A stretch of 64,000 nt of DNA from Membranipora membranacea (lineage: Eukaryota > Bryozoa > Gymnolaemata > Cheilostomatida > Membraniporidae), in assembly GCA_914767715.1 (NCBI GenBank), contig OU612073.1, forward strand, positions 3,534,001 to 3,598,000, read 5' to 3'. The notes under the pieces are model-generated. The model saw only the letters and a program-made list of their open reading frames with translations, did no database searches and was not told the origin of the DNA. Positions 61,601 through 64,000 of this stretch are shown in pieces. How positions within the stretch are numbered: position 1 is the first letter of the stretch; every line of letters starts with the position of its first letter. Made by a program: the position numbers and the translations under genes.

Positions 61601-64000
61601 TTCAGGTTAGATAAGGTCACTATGCTTCTACGCTACCCCACCAGCAGCTTTATTTCAGGTATGGGACCAGTTCTATTGCAAATGAAGAATGGATAGCATA
61701 AAAGTGATTGTTTTAAGTTTTTTTTACAAACATTATCCCAGTTTTTTGATCTTTTATTACAGACATGGCCGATAATGGATATGATAGCGATGAGAGGTGT
61801 GAAGTCGTATCTGATAGACACAATTGCCGGTGAATCAATCAATGTCGTCGACCAATCCCTCAGACAGCTCACACAGGTAACATAGGTCCCTTGTACAAGC
61901 TTCAAATTTATCCCAAAGTTTGAGTCTATATTCTTAGGGATATTAGCCTCAGATCTGATCAGCTGTTTGGAGGGGAGATACAACTCCACAGGCAATGAGA
62001 GCAAATACCTAGGCTGATTAGCCTAGTGAAAGCTATTATAGTCTGAAAATGTGAAGTATTCTCTCGTAAAGCAGTGAAGGCAATATCTGTAATTTTTCCT
62101 AAATAACTTTAATTCTACCAATCCTCCTCTTGTATGGATGATATTATTGGCCTCGTGTCACAGTTCTTAGACCACAGCACCCTAAGATTGGAATTGGTTT
62201 CAAATTGAGTTGATTAATATTTTTTTAATTTTAAGACTCTGACGCAAATGGATCCTAGCTGGTCACAAAAATCTAGCCTGGAGAAGATAACTACCATAGC
62301 CCTCATGTTTGACTATGATCAGCTGGATGAGGACATGAAGTCAGTAGCTCTACAGATGATGTATGATACGCTGCCTGCAGAGCAGCGGGCTCTCATAGCG
62401 ACATTCCTACAGAACGTCGAAAATCTGCAGGAACAAGATCTACAGGACGTTTTTAGTCAGGTAAGATAAAGCCAAGTAGTTAATATTGTAGGGTTATGAA
62501 TATTTTACTGCAGAGGGACCATCCTTAGCCTAGTAGCTATCACAGTTTATATGAAAAAAAGAATCACCCAATTTCTAAATTCCGGCTTTCGGCCTTTGCG
62601 GCGACACTATGTTTGGGTTGGAGCTTACACTTATTGGGAAAATGACCTGTAGGAAAAAAGTATGCGTCCAGCCAGGAATATAATTGCTGCAGGTACATCG
62701 CTTGTTTGCACAATTCATCATGAAATCATAAGATCATCCACCTGTTTAATCAGAATTACCCGGAGTTGGGGTTGCTCAGTAGGACACTAAATAGATCTTG
62801 TACCAACAATGACAATCAAAAATCCACAATTGCGTCAACAACATTAAGCCAACCCTGATCCTTTCTTCCGCAGTGAGCAGTAAGGATAAATTTATTGCAA
62901 TATCATGCTGCACTGTGACACTAATTTGACACATAGTGACACTAATTTGACACATACTAAATTTGACGGGACTACAGTGCCGAATTCCATACTGTGGGGT
63001 TGAAAAGTTCACGCTTGGAGATGTACAGTTTCCATATTTATTCTGGTGAAAGATACGGTTCTGAGGACGTATATCTTGGTGTAGAACAAAAAATGGTCTA
63101 TAACTCCTCGGTAAAACTCTGCTCTAACAACCACTGCTAGGGATGGAAATAAAGTAATTCCACAAACGATTGGAGCTCATCTAAACTGTCTTAGATCTTA
63201 GCCCAACCCCCACCAATCAAGAAAAGTAGTCATTTTGTTATTTGATTAACTCTGATACAAATATATGTTTATGTAAAAAGTTTCTGTTTTGCAGATGATG
63301 TCTCTGGCATACACACAGCTGCGTGAGGGACTCCTAATGTGTAACATGACAAACATCACACTGCCGGGGGAGACAAATCTAGATTTCACAGCTCTTAACT
63401 TTTTTTTGCAAGCTGTTGACTTCCATCAAGAGATCGAGGAAGGATTGTGGGATTCCATGATGGTATGTTCATAATAATTATCATCATTTCCTATCCACAT
63501 CCTGTTTTCTGGCTGTTATCGAGTTTTTCACCCAACAATCACAGCCAAAATATTGGTTATTCAAATGCACAGAAGGGATTTCATAGAGCAGCGCAGAGCT
63601 AAAGCAAGAAAGCCAAAGGGCTTATATTTATGATATACCCGATATTATAACTGAACGTCTTTGGTGCATTGAAAAAAAAGCCTAGAATAGACTATTGCAG
63701 CTTTATCACCATATTTGTGCAAAGTAGCCAAACAATTATGTGTAAATAATTTTCACTTTACGGTCGAGGGTGAAGCGGGCTGACTGCTTACCTATTATTA
63801 TGAGATCAGGGATGCGCGACAAGCATAGAGCACTAGCAGCGAATCAAATTTAGCATTTTCTTATTGATTTTGGTAATTTGAAAACTTTACTCTCAGATCA
63901 TTCAGGCTAACAGGAGCACAGGTACCATATGGAGATCTGGTAATGACCTGCAGAAGCTGATCGGGTTAGGGATGAACTTTGATAGCTGCAATGTTAGTGA
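58626..64000 (+). CDS. Second NRF-6-like protein, N-terminal part (3' end outside window)
   Basis: Exons: 58626-58709, 60323-60556, 60788-60883, 61291-61506, 61763-61876, 62236-62460, 63295-63462, and 63897 to the window end (or a GTTAGT donor at 63993). All introns are phase 0. The protein starts with a signal peptide (MMVRRCSLLVAVVCSTLLSG; an ATG three bases later is equally possible). It then runs as a helical, secreted-type region with several N-glycosylation sites (NMTNIT, NRST) and no recognised domain. Assignment to the NRF-6-like family rests on the same phase-0 helical exon array as residues 1-405 of the gene at 439-13944. The last exons correspond: ...WDSMM then an exon with NRST, against VVMMIWNRTTP. 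The NRF and acyltransferase domains would lie downstream of the window. Intron 1 (58710-60322) holds nothing I recognise. Confidence 0.8.

Overview
The window is nuclear DNA from an animal, most likely a marine invertebrate. The evidence is AT-rich sequence, GT-AG introns of a few hundred bases, metazoan domain families (NRF-6-type membrane acyltransferase, MAM domains), and a repeat set of tRNA-derived SINEs, an RTE-like LINE, hAT-type elements and foldback elements. I cannot name the phylum from the sequence. There is no sign of bacterial, viral or organellar genes. Every convincing cellular gene is on the + strand.

Layout. (1) At 439-13944 lies the 3' 25 exons of an NRF-6-like gene: a long helical extracellular region, an NRF domain, one membrane segment, then an acyltransferase-3 domain. 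Its start lies upstream of the window. (2) At 15583-22010 is MAM-A, a nine-exon gene for a type I membrane protein (signal peptide, two MAM domains, Ser/Thr-rich stalk, membrane segment, short tail). (3) At 25011-30956 is a second copy of only the last seven acyltransferase exons, with a lost splice donor and an RTE-like LINE in an intron; I call it a pseudogene. (4) At 32510-39021 is MAM-B, a near copy of MAM-A. (5) At 42686-47240 is MAM-C, an older and clearly diverged member with the same exon plan. (6) At 47.3-58.6 kb is gene-poor DNA with SINEs and a 3.6 kb element with long inverted ends. (7) From 58626 to the window end is the 5' part of a second NRF-6-like gene, starting with a signal peptide.

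The main event is a direct tandem duplication: about 10135-24672 is repeated as about 24673-39408. One breakpoint falls inside an acyltransferase intron, so the second unit carries a headless acyltransferase plus a complete MAM gene. Insertions present in only one unit date from after the duplication, unless the other unit lost them. Unit A alone has a hAT-like MITE, a MADF-bearing block and a 2.3 kb block with a foldback. Unit B alone has the LINE and a hAT-like element.

MAM-A and MAM-B match closely through introns and most exons, but the second half of exon 2 (first MAM domain) is replaced by unlike sequence. A secreted or membrane binding surface under diversifying change is the most interesting biological lead. 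Why acyltransferases and MAM receptors sit together is unknown; any shared function is inference. All gene models were assembled by eye from splice sites, phase and domain continuity, with no transcript data.
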